64,000 nucleotides of DNA from Gimesia algae (lineage in GTDB: Bacteria; Planctomycetota; Planctomycetia; Planctomycetales; Planctomycetaceae), in the NCBI RefSeq assembly GCF_007746795.1, contig NZ_CP036343.1, forward strand, positions 2,221,869 through 2,285,868, given 5' to 3'. The notes beneath the pieces are model-generated. The model was not told the DNA's origin. It saw nothing but the letters and a program-made list of their open reading frames with translations, and did not search any database. How positions within the stretch are numbered: position 1 is the stretch's first letter; every line of letters starts with the position of its first letter. Below, piece after piece: positions 8,720 to 23,700 of this stretch. The translations under genes were made by a program, and so were the position numbers.

Positions 8720-11700
8720 TTAGTCCAACAGAGGATTATCCCCGTCTGCCACACCGCTGAAGAAATCATCGATTTCAGGCAGATGGCGTTCTGAGGCATC
8801 CAAAGCATCACTCATCAGCAAGTCACTATCATCGGCATGATCGTATCCCAGAGTGTGCCCCATTTCATGTAGCATAACGGTCAACAGATCCATTTGACCA
8901 AAGGCGGCACTGCCGGACCCGGCAACCAGATCACCATTCGCATCCAGACTGAATTCACTATTGTCGAATGGAGTGTCATCCACAAACCAGCCATAGCCAG
9001 CGGCGTTGACGTCGATCAGAATTGTGGTAGTGGTTGCTGCCCCGAGCATCGCGTCAGGCAGATCAGTCAGAACAAAACTGACGGACTCCAGCAGACTGAC
9101 CTGAGTTTCACTTAACCCAGTCGCTTTCCAGTAGCTCAACGCAGCGTCGCGAACCGAATCCAGATCAGATTGAGTAATCGCGGCGGCATTCGAACTGCTG
9201 GCCCCCGCTGCTGCCATCAGTGGACCGGTACGTTCGATGCGAATGGCATCGGCTCGAATTCTTCCATTAGCAGCATTGTCGGTCAGTTCAACAGAAATCA
9301 AACCACCGGCTGTGACACTCACAGTCCCCAAAACCTCCCAGTTCGCCCCATCACTGTTCAGGTCATTGGGGGCCAGACGCTGATTGACCACAATTGGACC
9401 AGAACCGTTAATCGAGTATTCCGCATTCGTGGCAAGACTGCCATGTTTAGACCAGGTAGCGTATACAACATAGTTGTCACCAGGATTCAGACCGCTGAAG
9501 TCCCACGTTGCTGTTCCGCTATCACCGGTATTCAACTGCCGGGTATCACCCTGGAAGTAGGTCAGCCAGCCTGTCCCGTAGAAGTCGCCTGTGACGCTGA
9601 AACCGGCATCGCCGTCGTCCACAATCAGTGCTGTCGTCATCGTGGCAGAAAGATCAATCGTGAATGGGTCTTCGTCACTATCATCATTGGGGATGGTAAG
9701 TGTCCCGCTGAATACGCCGCCAGCAAGTGTTGTGTTGTTAAATTCGAGTTCAAACGTCGTTGATTGACCGGCATATAAGGTGGTTGTTCCAAGCGGTGTG
9801 GAAATACTGTAACCAGCGGCAGCGGGTGGGATGATTGCACTCAGATTGAGTGTATCGGTTCCCGTATTCGTAACCGTGAAGGTCTGGAACAGAGATTCTC
9901 CATAGAAGGCGGTTCCCATATCGATACTGCTCACACCATCAACCAGGTTAACCGCACCTGCCTGTACTTCGATTTCCGGAGCGACACTACCAGGTAACAC
10001 TTTAGCCAGACGCATCGCATCGGCAGCCAGATGTCCGGAAATACCATTATCCAGTAAGGTAATCGTGAAATCACCACCAGCAGCAACCTGGAAGGTTCCG
10101 AGTGTTTCCCAGTTCACGCCCTCAGTATCATTAAAGTCATTGGCAGCAAAACGCTGATCCAGGGAAACGGTGATATCACCACCCAGAATTCCTGAAATCA
10201 CAAATTGAGCATTGGAACTCAGACCACTGTGGGCGGCCCAGTGTGAAGCGATACTATAGGTACCTGCTGCCAGATTAGTGAAATTCCAAGTAGCCGTATT
10301 CGTACTAGCCACATTGTCACTTGGTAATTCATCCTGATCATTTTCGTAATAATCGTAGATCGTAGTGGCTGAGCGTGTAATCCAGTCACCAGTGGTATTG
10401 TAACCCAGTTCTCCGTTGTCGATAATCATGGTTTCCGCTGCTGATCCGGAAACAGTAAAGTTAAACGGATTCGAATCGGAAGTATCGACGTCGAAGGAAA
10501 TCATCCCTTCGAAGCTTCCCACTCCGGTGGCATCCATCCGCAGTGTGAACGTGGTTGAAGCACCAGGTGCCAGATTGTTCGTTCCAAACCCACTGACCAT
10601 ACTAAAGCCAGCGGGAAGAGTAGCGAACGAGCCGAGTGCCATATTTCGTTCACCATAATTGGTCACAGTGAAAGTTTTAATGACAGGAGCTCCCACGATC
10701 GTATCATCAAATTCGACCGAGCCACTATCTTCAACCGTACCCCCATCCACCTCGACTTTGATCACAGGATCAACAACGCGATAGATGCGTACTTCATCAG
10801 CATAGACCACACCGTCAGCCAGATCGCTTAACATTACAGACAATGTATTACCAGTAATGACAACAGGATCGCCGATGTATTCCCAGTAAGTCCCATCATC
10901 CAGGAAGTCATTGGCACTGGTCTGTTGATTCACCAAGACGGTAACGGGACTCGCACCGCCAGAGATTGTGTAAGGAGCATTTGTGGCGGCTCCCAACCCG
11001 TTCATGGTCACATCAGAGTTGACATTCCAGTGGGCGACGACCTGGTAACGGCCTGGTTCCACATCAAAGTTCCAGGTCGCAGTATTGCTACCAGTACCTG
11101 TCTGGAACTCTTCACCAGCAAACAGGAACAGAGGATCTCCAACATTTCCTGGAGTATAGTCTTCCCAGGTTCCAACCGTGGAGAAAGTGGGATTGGGATC
11201 AGTAATTTCCACAGTCGCCGGACCTGCTTCTCCACGAACCGTAAAGTTGTATGGGTTCTCGTCAGGATCTCCGGTGGTGAAGGAAACCTTACCAAATGAG
11301 GTACCGTTAGTGCCTCCGTCAAACTGAATTCGGAAGACAACAGTGTCACCTGGGCTGCCATTGGCGGCAAGCGTGTACGGAGTCGTATTCGTTCCAAATG
11401 GTGAGTCAGGATCAATACTGAATCCAGGTGGAAAATCAATCAGACCTGTCACATCCACTTCTTCCGCAGACAGGTTGGTAATGGTAAATTCTTTAATCAC
11501 AGGAATACCAGGTATCGTACTGCCGAAGTCTACAACACCAGTGTCATCATCCACGACCGTGCCACCATCGACTGTGATTTCCAGATCGGGTTCGGGTAGA
11601 TATTCAATACGAACAGCATCCGCAATCACACCATTTGCCAGTGTCCAGTGATCGCGAATAAAATTGCTGGCTTCGTTCGTCAATGTGACTATCAGTTCCC

Positions 11701-14700
11701 CCCCACTGACAGTGAATGAACTGCTCAGATCAAACCAGGCAGTACCATCTTCAATGAAGCTGGAAGGGGCCACACTCTGATCTACCGTAATAGTCGAACC
11801 ACCATTCAGTGAGTAAGGAGCATCTGTCACACGATTGTAAAGCTGAGACCAGGTAGTAGAAACCCGATAGTTTCCATTAGCCAGTCCTGAAAAGGTCCAG
11901 GTCGCCGTTTCCGTTGGAGGCGCTGGTGTACTACCAGGACCATTGGGAACAGCCCCCGTCACATCCCCTTCGTAACCGTAAGAACCTTCATTCACCCGGG
12001 TGTCAAAGGATTCAAAACCGGTCGTTGCCGAGAAGTCCGCATCCCCATCGTCGATGATGACAACATTTGAAACCTGACCATCCAGCAGAATATTGTAGGT
12101 CAATTCATCCACATCATTTGTAGTGAAGGAGAAGATACCGGAACGGTCACCGAAGGTGTTGGATCCCATGGTAATCGTAAAAGTGACAGCACTGTTGGCG
12201 ACGACTGAAGCTGGGAATCCCGACACACTATATCCAGTGGGAACCACCAGATTACTGATATTCAGTGGCGTGGTTAAGCTCGTATTTCTGATTTCAAATG
12301 TCCGCACTGCATCTGTCAGCAGTTCTGTAGGACCAAACTGAATCCCGTCTGGATGACCGTCGACAATCAGTGCCGGAGGCGCCAGGACATCAGTGACATC
12401 AACAAGTTCAATCTCGGCTCCGGTAGAAACACGTTCAATCCGGATCGCATCCGCGGTAATAAATCCATCGGCAAGGTTGGTCAGCATCACGGTCAACGTT
12501 CTGCTGCTCACATCAACAGTACCTAGAATTTCCCAGGTAGTGCCATCGGCTGAATAATCATCCGGTGCCAACTGCTGATTCCGATCAAATGTTCCGCGAT
12601 CAATAGCTGTAGAACCGATTTCTGCCTGAGTTCCGTCATAGATGGTATACGGAGCATCTGTTGCCGCAGCCTGCACTGTTGACGGATTCGAGGAAACTGG
12701 CCAGGTGGCTGAAACACGATATTGACCAGGAGTCAGACCAATGAATTCCCAGTAAGCTTGAGCGAGATCGGTACTAAATTGAGTTTGAGCGTCAACAAAA
12801 TAAATATCATCTTCAAAGCCCATACCAGTGGTAAGATATGTGTTTTGAAGAGTGAAGTAAGGCCAGTCGCCGGTGAATGTGAATCCAGGGTCACCATTAT
12901 CTACGATGACTGCGGGATTATCTTCAAAAGGTGTTATATTTTCGAAGTTGAGGTACTGAACTGTTCCCACACCGTCTGCAGTCAGAGAGAAGCCGGTATC
13001 GATGACAGCCTGCCCTTTAGAGTCGAAGTCCAGGAAGTCATTGCCCCCCAGGCCATCAGCAGAACGCAGAACAGGAGGCCCGTCAATCGGGTCATTCCCA
13101 TCCTGAGACAGTGGGTCGATGTAGATAGTATCATTCTGCTGGCTGCCAACCACATTCTCCATGAAACTCGGGTTCGTGACAGGCTGCTCAGGTATAATCT
13201 GTTGTAGTGTAACAGTACTGCTGCCAAAGACAGTCTGAGCCACGTTCAGAAGATCCACATCAAACGTGATACCGGCACTGGCAAAGCGGAAATCAATCGT
13301 GTCGTTACCGTGAATGTCGGTAATCACATCTGCACTACCGGCGGCTCCGGGTTCGATCAGGAATACATCGTTACCACCATTTCCGCTGCCACCCGCACCT
13401 GTGCCACCGCCAGCTCCAAAGCCACCGCCGTCCAGGTTGTCGCTGCCGAGACCGTCTCCCAGAATGTTATTATCATTGTCGCCGGTGATGTTATCGTCGC
13501 CGTTACCACCAAATACGTTTTCGATGCTGTTGTCGTCATCACCACCACCGGCTCCTGCGACCAGACCACCACCAATATTGGTAGCAGTTCCGGCAAACAG
13601 GTTGACTGTGATACCTGTGGAGTAGTTTCGGTAATCCAGGCTGTCATTTCCGCTGCCACCGTTCAAAGTACCGGTCAGGCCATCTCCGTCAGACAGGTCA
13701 AAGCGGTCATCTCGCGTACCACCAACCAGGTTCTCAAAATCTGTGAAATCCAAACGTTCTTCCGCTCCGCTGGCAGTTCCATCTGCACCGGTCGTCGGAC
13801 GACCACTGTTCAGGTTGGTTCGATCAGCGATGATAAAGCCTTTATCGGTAGCTGTGATCCCCCAGTAATTGTTCAAGTTTGGTCCCTGCAAGGTATCACT
13901 GCCATCGGTACCGATCAGATCATCAATGTTGTTAAAGCCAAGGCCGGCGGTACCAGTTCCCAAAATACTGCCATTATCTTCACGTCCACGGAATCCATCG
14001 GAACTACCCAGGTCGGTCAGAACCACATTCACAATCGGATCGTAGCTGCTGTAATCAAGCGTATCATTTCCGTTACCGCCGTTAATAAACCCTCGCAACT
14101 TGAAGTTGCTTTCAAAGATAAATTCGTCATTCCCGTTTTGCCCCAACAGGGTGGTATTTACACCAACAGGGGTGTCATTCTTCAGGAAGAAGTCATCGCG
14201 CCCCTGATACCCGCTAATGGTGACGTTATTCAGGTCCTCTACATCTCCCAGATTCACATCGATGGTATCATCGCCGGCGGATGCCGTTACGTTCAGATTA
14301 TCAATGTCCGTATAGGTCACATCGGTGCCCGGAGCACTGTTGATTCCTTCGATTGTGGTGGATGTTACTTCAAAATCATCATCACCAGTAACATCACCGG
14401 AGTCAATCAGCGTCAGTGTGTCGATATCTGTATCACCGAATCCTTCACCAAAGACCTGGATGGCAGCGTTAATATTATCAACAGTATTTCCAGCATCAAA
14501 AATCTGGAATAAATCGTTACCCTCTCCGCCCCGTAATGTGACATTGGTCACTGTTCCCGCAGGAGTAGACCGCACGCGGATCGTATCATTCGCGCTATCC
14601 GAACCATCCACATTGTCGGCATCCAATTCGACATCGGTCAGTGAGGTTGTTGAATCCAGACCAACCAGATCCAGCAGTTCGGCTCCCGTTCCGGAAACGA

Positions 14701-17700
14701 CCTGCAGATCATTAAAGCCGGCAAACAATAAATCGGTGAACTGCATGCTACCGGCAATTTGTGAAACACCGTCATTATCCGCTCCGAAATCACGAATCGT
14801 AATATTGTCAGTATCAGGAGTGGAAGAGGCATCCACGCGTAAACCGCCACCGGTCGTCGTACCAAAGATCCCGACCCCTTCCAGACGAGCGAACGACAGG
14901 CCCAGATCGATATCCGATCCGGCGGCGACGCCAGCAGCAATATTACCGCTGCCCAGTCCATCGTCGGTATCTGAGAAGTAAGCGGCATCATGGTCTGTTA
15001 CGAAGTTAACATTGACGACATCTGTTGCCGCCATTCCAAAACCACCGTCAAAGTGAATCGTAATGTCATTCACATCGTATGTATTGGGATTGAATACATC
15101 TTCCAGAAAAGTGTCCATCGATGCATTCAGATGCGAACCGTTGGAACCAGGAATCGCTGGTGCTGCCACCTGGAAGAATGGCAGAACACCATTCGCATTC
15201 TCGTTGATGTTCAACGTCTCGCTGTCGTCCGACCCCAGCACCGTAAAGGACAGGATGTCGGCGACCGCTCCAGTGAAGAAGTTGCCTCCGTTAATATCCA
15301 GTAGCAGATTGGTATCCGTTCCATCTACTGAAGCATCGATCGTGTCAGGCGTATCAGCGAGGCCCGTGGTCTCGAAACCGGATGTAACCATATTGAGCAC
15401 CAGGTGATATGTCCCTGTGCTGGTATTCACGTTTTCGATTTCCGTGTAATCGACAGTCTGTTCGGTATCAGATGGGAAGTCAAACGTTCCCGATCCGGGA
15501 GCGGCTCCCAGTGTCAATAAGGGATTCGAGACTCCATTGAAATCCATATTCAGCACATCACCAGGACCGGGGAAGGTCGGAGCGCCACCGTTCACGGTAA
15601 TCGGCGAATTATCTGTCGGCAAAATATTGAACGTGTCGGCGTCATCTCCACCATTGATAGTCGTCAGGGTTGCATCAACATCACCCAGCAGGTTTACGAT
15701 TGCACCCGTGCCATCAGTAATTGGATCGACATTGATCTCAATGGTGGTTGAAGCACGCACGGTGCCGCCGGCGGTCAACAGGAAGTCATCGCCAGAGTTC
15801 AAAATAACATCAGCGCCGGTTGATTCAACAAGCACACCACCGCCGTTGATCGTCAGGTTATCCCCGGCACCGCCTGCATCTGTTGAGGTCAGCGTCACCG
15901 TCCCGGAGCCACTCACATTGCTGGCTACTGTCAGAGGACTGGCAGCGATAATCGTGACTGTTCCATTCGCTGATATGGTACTTGTAGCAATCACACCCGC
16001 GGGGAATGCGCCGACCGTACCAATCGTCAAGTCACCTGAATTTCTGACCGAGATCTCACCATCGAAGGCTCGTGCAGCGAGTGTGGTAACAGCAGTGTCG
16101 ATATCGTCACCGATCCCGATGGAAGTCGCGGCTTCCAGATACACGCTGTCTGCTGTAATTAAATTGTTTCCGGCTGCCGTGTTGTCCAGAATTGCTCCGG
16201 CCGCTGAATCAACGGTAATCGTCCCGCCGGCACTTTGCAGATCGGCAAGCCGGATATCACCGGTTGCGGTCACATCCAGGTCTCCGCCCCAAGCGTTGAC
16301 AACGCCTCCCTCATTCTGAGTAAAGGCACCACCCACGGGGCCAGCGTTATCAGCTGTCAACGTCACAACGGCAGCGACTGTTGCGGTATTAACAAGAGAA
16401 CCTGCCCCCAGTACCAGGTCATTGTCTGCCAGCAGACTGATTGCTCCACCAACGGTCTGCACGGTGCCATTGACTGTGATATCATTGGCAGAGTCCACCT
16501 GAATGGAAAAGCCGCCCGTATTTGAGATCGTCGTAGCAAGATCCGAGATAAAATTGTCAGCCGTATTTTCCAGTTGCAGGTTGCCACCAGAGGCGGCGAT
16601 GTCTTCAGTCACAGTCATCGTGCCGCCAGACTCAATCCGTGAAGCCGCCCCGACTGTCACGCCGTTGAGCGTGCTGCCGGTGGTGAATCCGATGTCGAGT
16701 GTGCCAGTGTCATTGACGTACAGGCTGCCTGTCACGAGCGCTTCCAGGCCGTCCACGGCCAGTTCGACTTCCGTCCCCGGGGCGCCGACGTTACCGGTTG
16801 CCCGCAGATCCGCATTGACCGCCGTCAAAAGGCTGGTTCCCGTAATCGAACCACCGGTCGCATTCAGCAAGATGTTACCCGATGACGCTGCAATCGTTTC
16901 GATCAAAGCGATGCTACCGGCAGAAATGGCGACATCACCAGAGGTGGACGTCACACCCGTTAATGCACCCCCAAAACCGATGTTGAGAGCCCCCGTGTTA
17001 TCGAGTTCCAGACCTGCGCCGCTGCTGGCTTCCAAGGCTGCGATCGTCGTTTCCAGAGCGTTACCGTCCCCGGTTCCCGTACCGGAAATCAGGGTGGCGT
17101 TCACCGCAGCGATATTGTTTGTGGAATCATCATTGTTGTCAGTGATCGCCCCGTTTGTCGCGGTGACGGTCACATTGCCTCCCGTTATCAGCGTTGCCAG
17201 AGCGACGTTGGTATCAGCAACAATATCGATCAGACCAGTGCCAAGGCTGGCCACTCCTGAGCCGTCGTCCAGAGTGACAGCGCCTGCAGAATCAATGTCG
17301 ATCAAAAAGGCGCCCGTATTGGAGACCAGCGCGGGACTGTTGACTATGAAATCTCCAGCCGTATTTTGCAGCTTCAGCGTTCCACCTGAGCCGGTCACAC
17401 TTTCGGTCACCGTCATGGTGCCCGTGGATGTGATGGTCAGACCGGCGTCTGCCGCGACCCCCGTTAATCCACCCACAAAACCGATGTTGAGAGCCCCCGT
17501 GTTATCGAGTTCCAAACCTGCGCCGCTGCTGGCTTCCAGGGCTGCGATCGTCGTTTCCAGAGCGTTACCGTCCCCGGTTCCCGTACCGGAAATCAGGGTG
17601 GCGTTCGCCGCAGCGATGTTGTTTGTGGAATCATCATTGTTGTCAGTGATCGCCCCGTTTGTCGCGGTGACGGTCACATTTCCGCTCGTTATCAGCGTTG

Positions 17701-20700
17701 CCAGAGCGACGTTGGTATCAGCAACGATATCGATCAGACCGGTTCCAAGGCTGGTCACGGTCGATCCGTCGTCCAGAGTGACTGCGCCTGCAGAATCAAT
17801 GTCAATCAAAAAGGCACCGGCATTGGAGATCTGCGCGGGACTGTTGACCACGAAATCGCCGCCGTTGTTTTGCAGCTTCAAAGTTCCCGTAGATGCAGCC
17901 ACATCGTCTGAGATCGTCATGGTATCGTTTGACCTCAGATCGACTGCTCCCCCAGTGACGGCATCACTGACCAGCAGAGTACCAGTTGTCGTCAGGAAGA
18001 TTGAACTGGCTGCAGCAGTGATCCCACTCAAAAGATCAACCGTACCAATTTCCAATGCCCCTGTGTTGTCGAGGGAAAAGCCACCACTTATTGTGCTGGC
18101 AGCCAGAGTATTAACATTGGTATTCATTCCAGTAATGCCAGTTTCAGCATCTAAGGCGACCCGATCAGCCGTGATCAGGGTAGTATTCAGGTTATTGATG
18201 CCACCATCGGTGGCAGTCACCCGCACTTCAGTGGTTGTGGTCACTTTCACAGATTCCACATTGAAGGTAGCGGTTAAGTCAATCTCACTGGTACCGGCAT
18301 TAATGGACCCGCCTGCACCAAAGGTAATATCAAAAGCATTGGCGTTAATATCCACACTGCCCGTGGTGGTGAAATCACCGTTCACATTGATCTGGCCGGC
18401 AGTCAGGTTGAGAGCTCCCGATCCGATATCCACGATCCCGGTGTTGATCGTATCATTGATGCCTGCGACCACTGTCAGATTTGCTGTAAAACCAGCATCG
18501 ACACCTTCGATGTTAATTGTATCCGCCCCTGTCCCCAGCGGAACTACTCCCGGATTTTCCGTATAAATGGTCACTGTTCCTGAGGGATTGACAAAGTTGA
18601 CCGATTCTCCCAGGGTAGAACCGATCAGCGATTCACCAATAGTAGCGTAATTCGAAAGCGTGATGGTCTCACCGGCTCCCGTAAAACTGAAGGTACGATC
18701 GGTGGCAACAATCTGGTCATCAATGGGTTCCAGGCCGGTATAGGCGATCGTTGCTTCTGATTCCCCATCCAGGAAAATACTACCATCACTGGCACTCTCA
18801 AAGACATGCCCTACCGAGTTGACAGCCGCCGTGCGTTCCAGAACAAGAGTATCATGTCCGCCAGTTCCGCCTCGGAATTCGATCTGAATGTCCGTAGTAT
18901 GATCGATAGTGTCCAGATCAATGGTCAGTGTATCGTCTTCACCATCTTCGCCGATAATTACCAGCGGACCGTTTATGGCAGCTACGGGAAATGTCGAGAT
19001 GATTGTGCCCGAACCGGTTTCGCTCAGAACAAAATTCCCACCCACGATTTCCAGCGTATACTGGTCTGCCGCGTCATTGTCCGGTACTGTGATTTCCGGT
19101 GTCGTATCTTCCATATGAATCACAACATCGTTTCCATTTCCACCCGCATAGGTCAGAAATGCACTCAGCCCGCTGCCCAGGAAATCCGTGAATTCGTAAC
19201 CTTCTGGCAGTCCGGCAAAGGTACCGTTTATAGCATCGGTGCCGTCATTATTGATGATGACAAACTGATCCCCCTGGCCAGGATCGCCGGGACCATAAGC
19301 ATCAATCAAATTTAATGTGGCTCCTTCGCCGATTGTCACCGTCCCATGAACGTCGATCTGGTCATACCCCGTTCCCGCGACGTTACCACCAATTTCAATA
19401 TCAACATTAGCGGGAATCGCCGGTGTAGTCGCTGTCAGATTGATGGTAATCGCAGCATAAAACAGATCTTCATTGCTACCATGCGATACGCTGTCACCGG
19501 CGATCATCAGGACGCCGGTAATGGTATCACCGTTAATCTGCAGGTTCCCGATTGTCATTTCATCGACACTGGTCAGCCCGGCGTTAATCAACGCACTATC
19601 GGAAACGGAAATAAAGTTATCGATCTGGCTGACGATACCCAACCCACTCTGATCAAGGATCAAAGCCCCGATGGCCCCCAGTGAACTTTCTGAACCCTCG
19701 CCGTCCACATACAGATACAGCGTCTCTCCGGTTGGAAGCGCAATCGCATCGCCGCTGGGTGACTGGTTCTGGAAATCACCAGTATGATTATCAATCAAAA
19801 TACCGGCATTGGTCAAAGGACCGCTCGAACCGGCAGGCGCTGTCCACATCACGATATCGCCAAAATTATTTTGTGCGTAAACCCGGCGCTCACCATTGAT
19901 CTCAATCACGCCTCCGCCACCGGTCGTACCCGAATCGGACAGACCAGCTGTCGGGAACGGATAGCCAATGAATGTTTCATTAATCCAGGTCTGTCCGCTA
20001 TCGTTGCTGATTGCGTGATACTGGCCTGCCGTACTGGGCCCTGTACCGGAATGGAAGTATCCTTCCAACACGCCTCCGCCTAGATTCAGAATGCTGGCAT
20101 GATCGCCGGACGTCAAGCCAGTGGCGGTTGTAATCGTTCCCAGAACCAGGTTCGCGCCATCCCAGGTATAGGTGGCCCGTCTCAATTCGCCTGCAGGGTT
20201 TTTCCAGAAGAGAATGTTTTCACCCTGCACTGATTCCACGTAACGCAGGTCTTCATTCAGCCCGACGTCAAGCTGCGTAAAGTCACCCAAATCTATGGAA
20301 TCCAGTTCGAAGGAAACTCCAAAGCTCAAATCCTGGGTCTGCATGACTCCGGCACTGAAGCCGGGTGCCAGTCGGGCATTATCAGTCACGGTGACAGTAC
20401 CACGAATGTCAGGTGTTCCACTCAGTGTGATACCCTGGCCGACCGTCACATTTTCGTGATAAATACCGGAGGTAATATTGATCGTTCCGCCGGGGGTGAC
20501 CGCGTCTAATGCTTCCTTGATTCGATCCACAGACCCTGTCTGCTCGCCTCGATCAGTTACATTCAGTACAGAAAAATCACCCTGAAAACCAACTGTCCCA
20601 GGATCTGTATCTGTGCCGCTATCCAGGTAAGAAGTGAAATCAACACCGCCAGTCATTAAACCCTCGACGGTTACTTCGTCTCCGGGGCCCCACCAGTTGT

Positions 20701-23700
20701 TGGAAGCGTTCACAAGTGCTCCGGCTCCACTGGCGATGCCTGCTGCGTTACCGGCAATTGAATTATCATTGATATTCAGCTGGGCACCTGCAGTCAGCCC
20801 ACCAAAACTGGCTCCCACGGGATCATGCACACTGACGGCAGCATCAAAACCAGTGATGAAGTTGTTCGAAACATTGATAACCGAAGTTGCAGAGATGGCA
20901 CCATAGGTAGAATCATCCGTCTGCACATAGATTCCGGAATTTTGAGGGACTCCGCCGATACTACCGACATTTCCACCATCAAGTGTATTTCGATTGATGT
21001 TGATACTGTCGGAAGCACCTCGCAGTTTAATACCGTAAAAAGAAGTCCCACCGGCAGAATAGGTCCCTGAGAAAGTTACCGAGTTTTCAACAATATTAAC
21101 TGGAACATGAGTAAAACTGGCGTCGAGACGAATATCGATTTTCCCCCATTCGCCAGTAAAATTACTAACATCACTGTCAATTATATTTCCGCGGATCTCA
21201 ACATTGCCAGTCAAACCGCTGCCATAAACCAAAATCAGAATAGCGGCATTGACTGTGTCTGTCATATCATTGTTGGTAATCTGCAGATTCTCGACTGGAA
21301 ATCCTGCAGCCGTAAATGCTTTGTAAACGTAAAAATCTCTTCCATTGTTTTCAAAAATATTATCATCAACAATGGAATCTCGAATTTCCTCAGCATAAAC
21401 GGCAGCAAAGCTGCTGTTCCTGAAAGTGGAATTAGTAACCTGTAAATCGCGCACATAGCCCGTACTGCCATCATTGGCCTGATAAAACCCTAGGCTGTTC
21501 GTATCAAAAGTCGTATTATCAATGTAGATACCATTACCCACAGCGGAAGAAGAGAACCGGATTCCAACCCCCGTATTCTGAAACAGGCTGTCAGCGACAT
21601 TCATGTTGGTCATTGTGGTATCGTTATGAATTTCAATCCCGCGCGAGCTCATGTCAACAAAATGCACATTGTTAACTTGAAGGTTGTCAATCGTGCCCGC
21701 TGGTAAGTAAGTACGGATTCCCTGTGAAGCGTTCTGCAGAGTCATATCCTGGAAACGAACATCGTCTGCTGTCACGGTAAAGAGAACTCCACCGTTATCA
21801 ATAATTGTGCTGCCAGTTCCGGCACCGTCCAGGGTCACTGATTTATCGACATTCACATTTTCATTGTAAGTACCGGCGGCAATATTAATCGTCGCGCCTG
21901 AGGCAGCCAGATCAATGGCGTCCTGAATCTCGGCGCCACCAGCAGAACCTGTGATGTTCACAGTCGCCGCCGTTCCTGTAATCGCATCTGCAGTCACGTC
22001 ACCTGTCAACTCGACAACTTCCGCGTTAAACTGGATCGTCTTTCCTGCAGCCAGTGAAACAGAAGCATCCACATTGATCTCGTCAGCGGCATCGCCGCCG
22101 TTGATGATAATGTTGGCGGTGTAGCCGGCAGCGAGTGAGTTGATATTAATCGTATCCGCACCGGTCCCCGCATTGATGGTCAGTGTTCCCGTCGGGTTGA
22201 AAAAGTCAGTCATTTCTCCGAGAGAAGAATTAACACGTGTCTGCCCGCCGCCCAGATCGGAGATATCGATGATCTCAGCGCCCCCGGTATAAGTCAGCGT
22301 CACGTTGGTGGCGTTAACAGTGGATGTAACCGGCTCCAGACCGGTATAGGAAATGAAATCTGAGCCTGAGCCATTCAGCCTGATGCTTCCGCTACTGGGA
22401 TCCACATAGCGAAACTCCATGGAGTCCAGGTTGCCGTTGACTAATTCCAGTGTATCAAATCCACCTGTCCCTCCATTAAAGATTATCTGGAGATCAGTCG
22501 TTTGATCGATGCCGGTCATATCGATCGTCAGTTTATCGTCCACACCAGCTTCACCGTTGATGACCAGTGTGCCCTCCAAAGCAGCCAGGGGAGTATTGGA
22601 AATGACATCCCCTGAACCCACTTCAGTAATAACGACATTGCCGCCGATGATCTGCAGGGTATATTCATCCGGGTTGCTATCTGCAGGAATATTCACTTCC
22701 GGATCAGGAATTTCCGTATAAATGACGACGTCATTTCCATCACCGCCGGCATAAGTCAAAAATGCATTCAGATCAGAGACGCCCAGAAAATTTGTAAACT
22801 TGTGGCCTTCCGGATACCCGTTAAATGTTCCTGTAACAGGATTGGGACCGTTATTTTCAATCAGGATAAACGATTCAGCGACATCAGGGGTATGACCATC
22901 AATCAGGTTCAGCGTCGCGCCATTCAAAGTCACGTCACCGTTCACTACAAACTGATCAAATCCGGAACCAGCGGTGGTACCGTTAATTTCGATATCAAGT
23001 TTATCATCACCATTTAAAATCAAATCACCGTTAATCACCACCTGACCGGGACTGTTACCAGGAGCGAGAGTAATATTAATTCCGGTAGCGTCTACATTAC
23101 CCGTATAGGTTCCGACAAGAATATTAATCGTCGCACCATAGGCTACACTATCAATGGCTTCTTGAATACGACCCAAAGGTCCGGTCTGCGCTCCTTTAGC
23201 TGTTACATTCACGACATTGAAATCACCCTGAAAACCAGCGGTTCCACCGTCTGTATCTGTGCCGTCACTCAAGAATGAAGTGAAGTCGACCTTCGAAGCG
23301 TTACCAACACCACCGTTGCTCATCATGGAATTGGCGATTGTTGTTGCGTCCGAGTTGCCCCACCAGTTGCCGGAAGCATCAACAGTATCTCCACCGTAAT
23401 GAGCGATGGGGTTGGTGAGCGTTAAGGAGTCAAAAGAGTTGTTATGAGCGGCTACATCGGGGATGCCATTGGAAATGTTATTGAAGACGCCGATACCTTC
23501 AACTAAGTCACTGAAGGCGTTGCCTTCGATACTGACACCAGCAACGTAGTCATTGGAGACGCCTGCGAACATGTTGTGAAAGTTGTTGCCGAAAACGTCA
23601 ACATTCGTGTTGACCTGGTTAAAAATACCGCCGAACCAATTGTAAATTTCGTTGTTCTGGATCGTGATGTTGTCGTTATTTCCATTAAATGTGGAGAGCA

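Noticed and set aside
13310-14512. A 400-codon plus-strand frame and similar ones (for example 16503-18566) inside the giant gene
   Set aside because: They are antisense shadows of a repetitive, Asp/Thr/Gly-rich coding sequence; the low-complexity Val/Ser/Thr translation reflects the other strand.
16973-17890. Tandem direct repeats considered as a CRISPR-like array
   Set aside because: Units are 504 bases, in frame within a coding gene, with no short repeats, unique spacers or cas genes.
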